Assembly: GCA_021234155.1 (NCBI GenBank)
Contig: JAJEKV010000073.1
Location: forward strand, 6,350,083-6,414,082
Reading direction: 5' to 3'
Source of the DNA: Isoetes taiwanensis
Lineage: Eukaryota > Streptophyta > Lycopodiopsida > Isoetales > Isoetaceae
DNA: 64,000 nucleotides
How positions within the stretch are numbered: position 1 is the stretch's first letter; every line of letters begins with the position of its first letter. The position numbers were made by a program, and so were the translations under genes. Below, one piece after another: positions 11,524-23,875 of the stretch. The notes under the pieces are model-generated. The model was not told where the DNA came from. It did no database searches and was given only the letters and a program-made list of their open reading frames with translations.

Positions 11524-13056
11524 CTAATACAAGAACTTGCAACTCTCGCTAATCATTTTCATTGATGCTTGGTAAGATGGATTATCCTCCAAGAACTTTT
11601 TCACTTGGGCTGTTCCCCACCGAATGGCCCAAGTTCCTAAGGACATTGGCTGGAGATCCACCTGTAATGCTCTTGCTAAATCTTCTATTAGCGATTGGGA
11701 GGTATAAGTAGCATCAGCGGCCTTGTCTTGCCGCTTTTGTAAGGTATGGCGAAGTCGAAGGCGTCGAGTGCTACCGCTCTTTTCACCGAGATTGCATACT
11801 TTCGGTGTTAAGGGGTAGCCGCGTGCATGCGGCCGAATCGAGAGTGCAATCAGCAGCGATACTCCTTCCTGCGCCTCACGGGGGTGAACTGCGATTGGAT
11901 AACCGCTATTCTTCCATCCATCGGCGGTGGCGGGTAATAGCGTAGTGACATGTCGTTGCGAGGCGGGTCCTCGGCCACTCGGTATCCAGCTCGTAATGCG
12001 CTTCCGAAATCATCAACCTCCCCACCGTGGTGAGCTCCACGTAGTCCACATTTGAAGCCCTCACGAGGTCGGTCGCTGTCCTATCGGGGAGGTGCTGCGG
12101 ACGAAGCTTGCGTTAGGATGTTTGAGGTCGCATAAGCGGATCCCCATCGTTCACGAAGAGCAAGGGGAACTCTTCCTCGTCGGTAGCTTGTTACAGCCTT
12201 ATGCGCCTCCATAATGCGCGATATTCTTTGTAGGCTTGGATGTGAGGTAAACTCTCCATGTAAGTGTCGGCTTCCCTTACTTGGAGGGGGGAAGTCGGAC
12301 TCTCCTCGGACGATGAAGTCGTCCAAGTCTGATTGCCGGGTTAGTGCGGCAACTCTTGGTCGATACTCCCTTTCCCGCATTCCGGGAGGTTTTGAATGTA
12401 AACAGGGCGAAACTCCTCACCGCCGATTATAATGGGAGCTAGGCTTGTGATGCCTAACCGGGGGTGGCGCGACTTCGAGTCTGCCGACTTCTTTGAAGTC
12501 TTGCCCTCTCCTGCTCGCTTGTCGCCCGGCTCCTCGCTAGGTCGAGCTCGACATCGTCTTCCTCCTCCTCAGTTCTGTTCATCCGAGTCTTCTTCCTTCC
12601 CTTCCTGCTCCTGTTCATGCGTGGTGAGAGGCCGTTGTTCTTTGCTATGGCTAATGGGTCCCGTCCATGGGGGAATGGAGGTTTCCCCACGGTGTTCGGA
12701 CGCGGTGGGTGAGAAAGATTACCCGGGCGGTGTTGAAGAAGTACTTGGTCTGTTGACAGTTAGGACCATTGGCTCGAGGTGTGCGGTGCGCTTTGTTTGT
12801 GAGGTATTTGGCGATGTTGGGACATCGTCTAATCTTTGCCTGCAGGGAATCTAGGAACAAAATATCCTACACAAGGGGAGTTGCACTAGCGGAGTTCTAC
12901 CCTAGCTTGAAACTTCGGTCGGGGACTCTACTATAAGGGGTCGCGTGCAAAGGTTGCTTGGGCGTCTACCTCCTTCACGAAGATCCGGAAGATTTGGTCG
13001 ACGTCGGCCTCGGCTGACATGGTGGCTGTACCATCTCTGGAAATCGAAGTTGCCAT
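11524..13056 (-). pseudogene. Element 1 ORF2: long N-terminal region plus C-terminal histone H2A-like fold, frameshifted
   Basis: Starts at ATG 13056 (MATSISRDGTATMSAEADVD), about 117 bp after a CTATAAATAG box, and ends at TAG 11524. The last ~105 residues (11524-11840) match H2A in order: RFGRMH (H2A PVGRIH), KYAISV (H2A NYAERV), AVALDAFDFAI (H2A AAVLEYLTAEI), SG-K-AA (H2A AGNAA, across a shift), EDLARALQVD (H2A RHLQLAIRND), then L-G-x3-I-x2-G. The family packages DNA as an H2A-H2B dimer. The middle contains EEFRPVYIQNLP, like YSRPVYVPEI in ORF2 of element 2. At least four shifts or stops interrupt it. I considered H2B for the C-terminal end (see rejected items). The fold is likely, and the H2A assignment is supported by its position and by element 2. 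Confidence 0.65.
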
Positions 13057-13172
13057 TGATTAATTGCGAGGAAGAGGGTAACAAAGCGGTTGCAAGAGCG
13101 CCTCGGGGGAGTTGGGAAATCGGCTAGAAGGGCAGGGCAGATTTGTAGGGTGCTATCGAGAAGTGACGGGTC

Positions 13173-13182
13173 TATTTATAGA
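13173..13182 (-). promoter_or_regulatory. TATA box before ORF2 of element 1
   Basis: CTATAAATAG on the minus strand, 117 bp upstream of the ORF2 ATG at 13056. The identical 10-mer lies at a similar distance before ORF1. The leader between box and ATG is pyrimidine-rich, as in plant 5' UTRs. Confidence 0.6.
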
Positions 13183-13366
13183 AAAGGGGAAACCCTAATT
13201 TTTGGATGACTTGAAAATTTCCTAGGATTGGGTAATTCTAACTTATCGAGGTCAAAATAGGAGTTTGAGGACTATAGGAGATGCTTGAGCAAGGCTAGGT
13301 TACCTAAAAGATGCTATGCGGTGGTTTGAATGTGACTTTGACAAGTCTGGTGAAGAATTGGTAAGA

Positions 13367-13625
13367 GGTCTCACGGCTTAGCCTCGCTTCAAAACTAACT
13401 TTTTGTTTTTGCGACGGTATGAGTGAGACATCGATCCCATTTTAATCAAAGATGTCCAACTTGGGTAAACTAATGGTGTAAGGGTGATGGGCTCATCAAA
13501 TTAGGAAGAATCGACCCTTATTTGGTCAATTTGGAGCTTGTTTTGGTCAAGCTTGGTAGGTCTCACACTTAGCCTCGCTTCAATCCTAACTTTTGTTTTA
13601 TGACGGCCAGTAGCTGTGAGACATC
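13367..13625 (-). promoter_or_regulatory. Pair of ~65-bp repeat modules upstream of ORF2 (13367-13432 and 13559-13625)
   Basis: Two copies of a module with plus-strand core CTTAGCCTCGCTTC, then an AACTTTTTGTTTT-like run and GCGAC, bracketed by GGTCTCAC and GTGAGAC, which are inverted repeats of each other. They are about 192 bp apart. The same pair, with the same spacing, lies upstream of ORF1 (15241-15497). Position relative to the TATA boxes suggests upstream promoter elements. The function is inferred. The rest of 13183-13767 shows no gene and is the promoter region plus the 3' flank of ORF1. Confidence 0.6.
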
Positions 13626-13767
13626 ATGTCTCTCGGCTCCCAAATGTCCTATTTCTTGAAATAAAAGCTAGAACTTATTAATCTGCTCTAATTACCCAAG
13701 TTTATGTCATCAAGGTACACAAAATTGCTCTCTATTACAAAATTTTTAATTATTTACAACAAAGTTT

Positions 13768-15029
13768 CTAAAGGCGTTCTCCCTTAATGCGGGTTGCAAG
13801 ACTCATGTCTTGTCGCATTAAGGTTACTAAGCTTGGCGTGGATAGTGCGAATTTTGTTGAATCTTCAAAATGTTGTACTATCTTTGCCTCGGCCGCCTCT
13901 TGCATTGCCAGTGGCGCCTCGTCGAGTGACTCTAAAAGTGCATTGCACGTAGGCTGCATCACTTTCCGCACCAACCCGGCGAGAAGGGGGCACGGGGGAT
14001 TAGGAGGCCGAAGCTGCTTGTTGGAAGTGTCTAATCTCCCTTAGCGCTCTTCTCTCCACCTCTTTCCTATCGGCTTTCTTCACGGGTGGCGGCAGGAACC
14101 TTGGGCTTGGTGGTGGCCTTAAGGTTTCTTGCTGCCGTTGAGTCGCCCTCCCTCGATGAACTTAACTCTACATTTTCTTCATAATATTGGTTGTAGGCCT
14201 CCCATTTCTTCATGTAGGCCTCGTGCTCTCTCATCTTCCTCTCGTAGATCTTCACCCTGTCGGTGGCGTAGGCTTCCAGGGCAGGTCTTGGTTTCTTCTT
14301 TCTATCCCATCTTTGGGTACTTTCGGGGGCTTACGCACTTGGTCTGGCTTTGGGGTTGCTTTCAGTCTTTGCTTTCGGGTGCTTCTGTTGCGTGCGCTGG
14401 GTGCTTGGAAAGCTTCCACTGCGGCATTAGGGTCGAAGTCCTCCTCGAAAAGAGTCGTCCGGAGGGTTTGGGGGTTCGTCGGGTTGCAGCTCCTTGATGA
14501 TAATATTGGGGTTCGGCCTCTTCCTTGGCGAGGCGGATCCGCCGTTCTCCTTATGCGACCCACGAACTTCCCTTTCTCTTTCTTCTTTTCTTCTGGTTGC
14601 CTTTTGTTCCTCTTCCTTCCTTTTCCTCTTCTTGTCTTCCCTTTTCTTACGCATTTCGTACTTTTCGATGAACCTTCTAAAGATTACGCTACCTCCTCCC
14701 GGCTCCGGACATCACACCTGCCCATCACGCTTTCGAGGATTTCCGTGGAGTCGCGTCCGAATAGTCTGCTTGTTCTCTTTGCTGGATCTCCGGCTCTATT
14801 TCTTCATACACCTCCCTCGTCTCCTCGTCCATGGGTTGGTGATGTGGCCTCGTCTGCTCACTGCTGGTTGAAGCCCTCGATCCGGATCCGGACGTGTCTT
14901 GCTCCTCGTCCGGCGAGCGTCCCCCCCTCGCGAGCCTCTCACGAAGCATCATCGAATTATCTCCGCCTCGATGGCTGGTGGGTGGCTTCGCTGGCGGCAG
15001 CTTCCGCCGATCTGTTTGGTTCGGGCCAT
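13768..15029 (-). pseudogene. Element 1 ORF1: H3-type N-terminus, charged middle and C-terminal histone H3 fold, frameshifted
   Basis: Begins at ATG 15029 with MARTKQ, the exact canonical H3 N-terminus, about 102 bp after a TATA box. A frameshift follows at once, and the neighbouring frame continues TDRRKLPPAKPP. The middle (about 14060-14980) is charged and coiled-coil-like (KREDKKRKRKEEEQKATRRK; YERKMREHEAYMKKWEAYNQ). The H3 fold is at 13768-14053: ALREIRHFQQ, then LLIPRAPF in another frame, LVRKVMQPT, AMQEAAEAKIVQHFEDS, SLVTLMRQDMSLATRIKGER. RHFQ and LLIP are features I associate with plant CENH3, but the remainder is equally H3-like. The layout matches ORF1 of element 2. It is a retroelement gene and not a free-standing histone gene. 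No intact frame remains in this sequence. Confidence 0.82.
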
Positions 15030-15130
15030 GCTTCTGGATCGTCAATCGGATAAAAGCGTCGAGAGATCGCCCTAAGTTGGGAAGAAGCGGATTTCTAGGG
15101 CTTGGGACGAAAAAATGAGGGGTTCTACAT

Positions 15131-15140
15131 CTATTTATAG
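15131..15140 (-). promoter_or_regulatory. TATA box before ORF1 of element 1
   Basis: CTATAAATAG on the minus strand, about 102 bp upstream of the MARTKQ start codon at 15029. Identical to the box before ORF2. It lies inside the element and about 560 bp downstream of the 5' LTR, so it would be an internal promoter. Confidence 0.6.
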
Positions 15141-15240
15141 CTTGGGGATTTTTAGGTCAAAACTCAAGTTGCTCTGTTTAACATGCTAAGGCACCAATTT
15201 ATCTAAAACTTATACTTATTTCGGACTTTTTCTACCCATT

Positions 15241-15497
15241 GGTCTCACGGCTTAGCCTCGTTCCAATACTAATGTTTAGTTTTGCGACCCGGTAGCGGTA
15301 TGTGAATCTCATACATTTCTAGGGTTTTTAGGTAATCAAAACATGCTATTCTAACTAATTCCTACCTTAGAATTAGCCTTACCATATTATTTTTCTCAAA
15401 TTCATCATGTTTTGGTGTTCTTATTTCGATGTCTCCACTGACTTAGCCTCGCTTCAAAACTAACTTTTTGTTTTGCGACCGGTAGCGGTTTGTGACC
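15241..15497 (-). promoter_or_regulatory. Pair of ~65-bp repeat modules upstream of ORF1 (15241-15306 and 15431-15497)
   Basis: Same module as at 13367 and 13559. Plus-strand core CTTAGCCTCG(C/T)TYC, then TTTTGCGACC and GGTAGCGGT. Copies are about 190 bp apart, as before ORF2. They lie between the 5' LTR and the ORF1 TATA box. Confidence 0.6.
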
Positions 15498-15686
15498 TCC
15501 TCACTGGGAAAATTTTGGCTCATTCTTTTTAATCTTGTTAAATTCCAATTCACTTAATTGTTACTAGCTTAGCATAAACTACAAAGGTGAGAAAAATTTT
15601 CCCACTTTTCGAGGCTTGAGGATCCTATCAAGTTAGTACTCTTTGGAAACATGGTGGGTGCTTTGCTCTTGGTCTCCAAGAACATT

Positions 15687-15699
15687 GCTCACGATACCA
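15687..15699 (-). other. Primer-binding site of element 1
   Basis: On the minus strand TGGTATCGTGAGC sits one base inside the 5' LTR. It matches the usual initiator-Met tRNA site TGGTATCAGAGC except at the CAG. Element 2 has the same TGGTATCGTGAG at 30259. Confidence 0.6.
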
Positions 15700-15700
15700 T

Positions 15701-17242
15701 TGTGACGTCCCCTACTCGTAATACGGTGCTCTCACGGTATACAAGCAGGAGTTCTTCCCCACACCAGCTCCATCGTCACGGGGCCCTCCACATATCCAGC
15801 GCGCCCCGTGCTAACGAGTCCCGGTGGGAAGAGTGAAGGTGTCGTACCCTGTCCCCGGGGGCCTACCTAGGCTGCGGGCGTAAACATACATGTCGGTACC
15901 AGCAGAATCCTCCATCCACCCGGAGGGGTGGTATATCAACATCTGCATAGGCGGTGGTGACACATCACATGGGGGATCCTACCCAAGGCTTTCGGACTCA
16001 AGGGGTGGCCCGGCTTGGGTCTCAGAGTTCATTCTGGGGCGAGGCAATTCATGGCAATGGATTTGGCTGGCATAAGAACATGGCATAGGGTTGTCCACTC
16101 CATCCGCCCCTCACATTGCACACTTTGCGAGTAGGCTGAAAAGTGTTGGGACTGGCCGTAGCCAGCGGGATGCATGGCCCAGAAGGGGCTATTCCCGGTC
16201 TCATCCTCCCAGTTCGATGGGGCAGGTAGGGATCACTCCCTCGAGAGATCTACATGCTAACTCAAGGTGACTAGAGGGCCTTGCGGTATTCATTGAACCC
16301 CCCGGAAAGTGTACACCACTTCACGGGTGTCGAGCCCATGCCTTACCCGCTTTCGATGGTGGTAAGCCATTGGACCTAGTCACAATGATCCCGGTAGGCT
16401 TTACACACCCGGGGATCGTTCAGAGTCGAGGACATGAACCTCCTTCTTAGCGGTCGGCCCCTTCACCCACAACCAGGTGTGGCTCTTGTACCGCAGGCCG
16501 AATCTGGGTGTGCTAGAGAGGCTACTCTAGGAGCATCAACTACAAGCTTTAGGGCCTCTACCCCCTTCCCAATACAAGGAGTTCATGAGATACATCATCC
16601 AAATACATCGGAAGAACTAAAGAACTAGATCTAATCATAGAGTTAGGTTCTTTGGTTAGTGTCGAGATCTAAGATCTAGATAGCTACTATGGGCAATTTA
16701 ATAGTCTAAACCTCACCGATTCTATGACTAGAAGGCGGTTTAAGCTATTAAATTGACCAAATCTGATCCTTGAGTGGCTCCTCGACACGAGTTCAACCAT
16801 CTGCTGAAATTTGGCGAATTGGGAACCGATGGTGCAATTCGGGCTTGGCGTCACGGGGGAGGCGGTTTTGGCTCTGGGGCAGCCAAAGCGAGCTCTAAAA
16901 CCCTAAGGGCGAAAAACTAGCAAGCTAGGGTTTTCCTACCCTAAATAGATATGGGGTTTAGGCTAGGGTTTCCAATTACCCAATTTGGCATGTGGGATAA
17001 TTGGAAAGGCCCCACTTGCCTTTAATGGCTAGGTGGCAAAATATGCCAACATGGAAAGGTGTGCCCTCATTAATGTGCACATGTGCACATTAATAATATA
17101 TGAACACTCCTAGCAAGTTGCCCCCTAGGGCTACTTACGGCTATCCGTTGGCGTACACGCCGGTCGAGTGGCGTGTATCGCGTGATTTGGTGATAAAGAT
17201 ATCGTCCCGGGACCGTTATCATCTTGTCTTTGGAACGTCACA
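15701..17242 (-). repeat. Element 1 5' LTR (right copy)
   Basis: Starts TGTGACGTCC at 15701 and ends GGAACGTCACA at 17242. It is the direct repeat of the left LTR. It should hold the RNA start and polyadenylation signals of the element. The block near 16065-16130 is conserved in the LTRs of element 2. Confidence 0.85.
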
Positions 17243-18480
17243 CACGCGGTGTAGAAGCTCTCAAACCCCTGTAATTCCCGCACCAACACAGATTCATACT
17301 GTCCCTGCTTCTGATAGTGTGGGATGTATGGTAACCCTCCACGCCCCCTTTGCAGTGTCTCCACTATTGAGTGCTCCCAATTCAGCGTGACATAAAGCGG
17401 GTAGTGATCGACAAAGCCTCCTCATCCCCCGTGCTTGTGCCAATGGAGAAGTGTGTAACCATGTCAAGTCCGCTACGAGCGAGAAGGTAATCCAACACAC
17501 TAGCTCCCCATCCCGCCTATCACTCCCGCAAGTAACACCCACGAGTGTGGCCATCGCTGCATCCCATTACAAATTACCATGTCAAAAACACGGCAGACCC
17601 GGACCAGCACCGCCAAATGGTCTAGCCACCATATCACGGGAGTGCCGTGTATTACGAATAGCGGTGTCTCTGCCAAAGCGGATCGGCATTATCGTCACCT
17701 TTGAAGGTCACCGATTTGCAATCGGCCGTCACGAGCATTGAAATCTCCAAGCAAAAACACTGTCCCTGCTGATTATAGCAGTCTATGTCATCATCTGAGT
17801 TCCCTATCGGCAGACGGACATCCGGTAATGCGCATCATGTACACGGTAGAACTTAGAGCCTGCGATGGGGAATGTAGCAAGCTAGCAAGAAACAATGGGA
17901 CATGACCGGGGCTCTAATACCATTACCCACATGTAGCGGTTAAACACATCGGACTTCGAAGTGTGATCTTGCATGCTAAGGCATCCCTAAAGTAGCAAGC
18001 CACTCCACCGCACCCAGCGTACGCCGCCATGGCTCATTAGCAAGTGAGAAATGCCGATATCCTCGAATGTCCGGCAATCGATGCCCTTCATACTCCCATG
18101 TCTCCTGCGGAGAAGACGATGTCCATGTCTGTCGCGATCCCATTCAAAGCCTTTCGCTTCTTCCGCCACGGGAAGCCCCTACAATTCCAGGAAACAATAC
18201 GAAGACACTTTCCCTATGTTTTGCGTACCGTGGATCCATCCGAGTGCCCGAGGACGGCTTTGTAGTTGGAATAACTTCGGGCAGCCCGCTCCGCGGGACC
18301 ACGATGGATGTCTTTGCAGTTGTGGAAGGCCTCAATCCGCCTCTCCACGCCGCGCCTGGCCTGATGCCCCTGGACCGCTCTGCCCTGCGGACGCATTTGT
18401 TGTTGGGAGTGTCTGCCCCGCAGAATCGGCGAGGAGGCACATATACCTTCATCTTGCCATTAACCAAACCCAGCAGCCCC
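17243..18480 (-). pseudogene. LINE-A ORF2, endonuclease half
   Basis: Continuation of LINE-A beyond element 1. This stretch should encode the apurinic/apyrimidinic-type endonuclease of ORF2. Degraded frames show RELQGFESFYTA next to the insertion point (17200-17360), the region equivalent to SDHYPL of LINE-B (17294-17554), and an N-terminal part with DRDRHGHRLLRRRHGSMKG (17987-18169). It is GC-rich and full of shifts, so individual catalytic residues cannot be assigned. Confidence 0.6.
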
Positions 18481-18539
18481 TCCGGCTTGTCGAATGTCTC
18501 TTATCTTGACCAACTCTTGGCTTCTTTCCCCGTTGTTGC

Positions 18540-19080
18540 GGTGGCGTGAGATCCACATCCGGTATATGGGCGTACCTTTCAAGCTTAATCGGTGCGTTGC
18601 AACAACAAAGATTTTGCCTCCCAATCCAAGACGCAAACTTAACTAGCCCGAGGTCTCATGCTGGGTCCTCCCGATCTGATTGGACTCTTGATAACCAAAT
18701 CTGTAATTGGAGCTTTGCAAGTACCGGGGTGGTAAGCTTACGGCAAATCCTGCGCCTTGCTCCTCCGGCAATCCCCGCACAATAAGGTTGAGGCGGCGTG
18801 CACGGATGTCTTGCTCCTCCCGCAAGTACCCTTTGATTCCACCGAGCCACCTCGGCCTGCGGTATGGGGGTGCTGGTGCAGATGGCGTGGTGCACTCGGG
18901 ACTCGTTGCACCTCCATTCGGGAGGTCTGCATCTCTCTTCGTAAAGTGGGCCATATGGTTCTCTATATGTGAGCATCTTCGACATCTCCTGCACGTGCGC
19001 CTTTGCTTCATCAAGGAATTGGAGCCACGCCCGCACCGCTTCCACATCCTTTTCCTTAGCATCTATCCGACCAGCCATGC
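18540..19080 (-). pseudogene. LINE-A ORF1 (nucleic-acid-binding protein), broken
   Basis: Read from about 19078: MAGRIDAKEKDVEAVRAWLQ, a short coiled-coil-like helix, then YLREEQDIRARRLNLIVRGL, the RRM-like start typical of plant L1 ORF1 proteins, then RPRLVKFASW and LEGTPIY near 18540-18660, matching the C-terminal 'VKF...LKGT.LY.D.DLT' region also seen in LINE-B. ORF1 proteins coat LINE RNA. Several frames are needed to read it. 19081-19600 shows no further gene and is probably the LINE-A 5' region. Confidence 0.65.
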
Positions 19081-19609
19081 TTGTGACTTGTACAATCTGG
19101 CTGGAGCAACCCCTTCATGTCGGCCCGTTGCTTGCGCCATGTCTTCCATCCACTCTTTGGTGGACCTTATCCAAGCGGTGCCCCATCTCGAAGTGACTAG
19201 CTGCGTTGTTGCTTGTATCTCCCCTCTTATCGGTCATCGACCTTTTAGGCTCCCCCGCAATCATAATCCCCAAGCCGAACTTCCACAAGGGAAATTCGCT
19301 CCTTACGTTGGAGAAGCCGCTTGAGCCAGCCTGACCCGCGGCAGATGGTCCCGTGATGCCTCAAGCTTGCCGCCTTAGCACGGAGGGAATCGGCCTGTTC
19401 TGTACAACCCCGATTGCCTCGGCCCGAGATACCTGCTTCTCGATGGGGACGAGGTGTCCAAATTGCGGGCTCTTTTCTTCAACGCATGCATGCTGTCAGA
19501 GGTGGCCATAGAGGGCCGGGACTGTCAGGTGGATTCCGGCGGCTAAAACAGAGGAAACACCATACAAATCATACACCGACGGAAAGCTCGTTCGATAAGC
19601 TTTATCTAT

Positions 19610-20560
19610 ATATTAGAAACATCAATGCAGCTGCACTCTTCTCAAGTCTAGGGTATCTTAATTTAGTATCAGACTACATCTTGCTGGCAAAAGAAATAAC
19701 ATGGTCTTCTTGAAGCAAAGCCATACCAATTGCCTTTTTGGTGACACTAATGTAGGCTTTAAAAGGCTTTTCTAAGTCTGGAGGTTTCAGCATAATAGAA
19801 TGGCAGATAGCCTTGATAATTTTATCAAAGGATTCTTGGCATATTTCATTCCAATCAATCAAAATGTGCTTGCTCTCATTCTTAGAGAATTTTCCAACCT
19901 TTGTGAGGTTAGAAATTGGATTAATGGTGTGTGAGAAATGAGGAACATACATTCTCTAAAAACTGGTCATTCCCAAAAAAAAATTTACCCGTTTGAGTGT
20001 TTTGGGAGGAGCAAGCTTCTTCAAGGCCTCAATTTTATTCTCTGCTACCCGAATACCTTTTGTAGACACTTCATGTCCCAGCAAGTCTCATTTTGAGCAT
20101 AAAAAGACGCACTTCTTTGGATTTGGGCTGACACCTCCTTTTCTGCATAAGGCAAATAGCTTTGTTAGAGAATCAAAGTGGTCTTTGAAAGAGGTACCTA
20201 AGCAGAGATCATCCAAGAAGACACGAAATGCAGTTGGAGGCATATCCTTGAAGATAGTATCCATGGCTCTTTGGAAGGTTGCTGATGCATTCATCAATCC
20301 AAAGGGCATTCTCCTCATTGCAAATGTTCCCCATGGTGTAATGAAAGAGGTCTTTGGCTGCTCTTCCTCCTTTATACTTATTTGATTAAAACCTGAGAAG
20401 CCATCTAAGAAAGAATAAATCTCCTTACACCGCAATAAAGCAGCACACTTCTTCCAAGAAAGGCAAAGGGTAACAATCTTTGATAGTGGCTTTATTCAAG
20501 TCCCTATATTCCATGCAAATTCTTATGGTTTTGTTTTTCTTTTCAACAGGTACAACGCAA
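19610..20560 (-). pseudogene. Gypsy B RT and RNase H start (array unit 1)
   Basis: Ty3/gypsy pol. RT at 20088-20435: EIYSFLDGFSGFNQISIKEE, FITPWGTFAMRRMPFGLMNA, and the catalytic FRVFLDDLCLGTSF (FLDD). RNase H starts at 19674-19952 (ILIDWNEICQESFDKI, MALLQEDHVISFASKM) and continues to about 19610 (LRYPRLEKSAAA). Compare YLDDLCLGS in gypsy C. The reading is interrupted near 19960 and 20440. It continues at 1-1620 beyond LINE-A. Confidence 0.88.
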
Positions 20561-20608
20561 GATAACCATTCTAGACAACAGGTACAATGTAATATAACCA
20601 TTCTAGAT

Positions 20609-21230
20609 TTACATTTTTGAGATCACACCAGCATCTTTCATTTTATATAACTCTTCTTTGATTATGCCAAGCAAAGATTCATTTATTCTCCTCAGCTTTT
20701 GATCCACAGGTTTCATCCCTTCCTTGATCTTTATTTCAAACTCACACACTCCTTTGTCAACACCAACTAGTGTAATCCAAGCAAAGATATCTTTCCATTC
20801 ATCAAAAAACTTGGTGATAAAAGACTCATCCTCTTCTTTGAATAGATCTCCAACATACAAAACTCTATCTAGACCTTTTTTGTCCAGTCTTACCTCCTTT
20901 ACCTATATTTTCCCCACTTGCATTAATTATCAAGATAGGATAGAGTTGTTGCAGATCATCTTTTTCCAAGCTTCTTCTTGAATTGCTCCCTCAACCAAAT
21001 GCTCAAGCATGACACTTCTGCACAATGCATCAGCTTTACAATTTGTGGCAGCTAAAGCTAACAATGATCCCATTGCTCTGGAGTTGGGAGACTCCTCTAT
21101 GGAATAGGGTAGTGAAAATTTGCTAAAAGGCAGTGAGCTAGCCAGCATTGCACAAAAAGGGTCTAATAAGGTACTAATAGCATCAATTCCCTCAGGCGTT
21201 TGCATTCCAACTGCTTCTCAGTCTATAGAT
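20609..21230 (-). pseudogene. Gypsy B: RT N-terminus and upstream RNase H-like tail (unit 1)
   Basis: 20609-20860 is the RT entry (DQKLRRINESLLGIIKEELY, then MKDAGVISKM). Above it, 20930-21205 reads IEESPNSRAMGSL, then ATNCKADALCRSVMLEHLVEG, which aligns with EESSNGSALELC and GDALCRETLMSHLTKG at the end of the RNase H-like domain of gypsy C (63292-63822). The element therefore carried an RNase H-like domain on the N-terminal side of RT. The catalytic half is missing here. No 5' LTR is visible. Sequence above about 21230 is non-coding. Confidence 0.65.

Positions 21231-23875
<2,645 letters not shown>

Larger units (their letters stand above)
4169..17242 (-). mobile_element. Element 1: Ty3/gypsy chromovirus carrying histone H3 and H2A ORFs
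   Basis: LTR retrotransposon of about 13 kb, transcribed right to left. It has two LTRs of about 1.55 kb with TGTGACGT/ACGTCACA ends, a PBS next to the right LTR and a polypurine tract next to the left LTR. Inside, in order, are ORF1 (H3 fold), ORF2 (H2A fold), gag, protease, RT, RNase H, integrase and chromodomain. It sits inside LINE-A. A target duplication is not clean: CACTG precedes the left LTR and CACGC follows the right one. Every coding region carries frameshifts. The layout matches element 2 exactly, and the two share a conserved LTR block, PBS, PPT and 3' block, so they are relatives with long-diverged internal sequence. Confidence 0.88.

Noticed and set aside
11524-11700. H2B instead of H2A for the C-terminal end of element 1 ORF2
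   Set aside because: PMSLGTWAIRWGTAQVKKF resembles the H2B alphaC helix (P..L..HA...GT..V.KY) and TYTS resembles L2 of H2B. The upstream GRMH and YAISV blocks, the SG-K-AA spacing and the H2A in the same place of element 2 favour H2A, so H2B is kept only as an alternative.
12930-13056. H4-like helix at the start of element 1 ORF2
   Set aside because: DVDQIFRIFVKEVDAQ looks vaguely like H4 alpha2 (VLKVFLENVIRDA), but there is no H4 alpha3 motif and the frame stops soon after.
14187-15053. Plus-strand ORF of 288 codons, hydrophobic and Ser/Leu-rich
   Set aside because: Antisense of the charged coiled-coil part of element 1 ORF1. The composition is what the complement of Lys/Glu/Arg codons gives.
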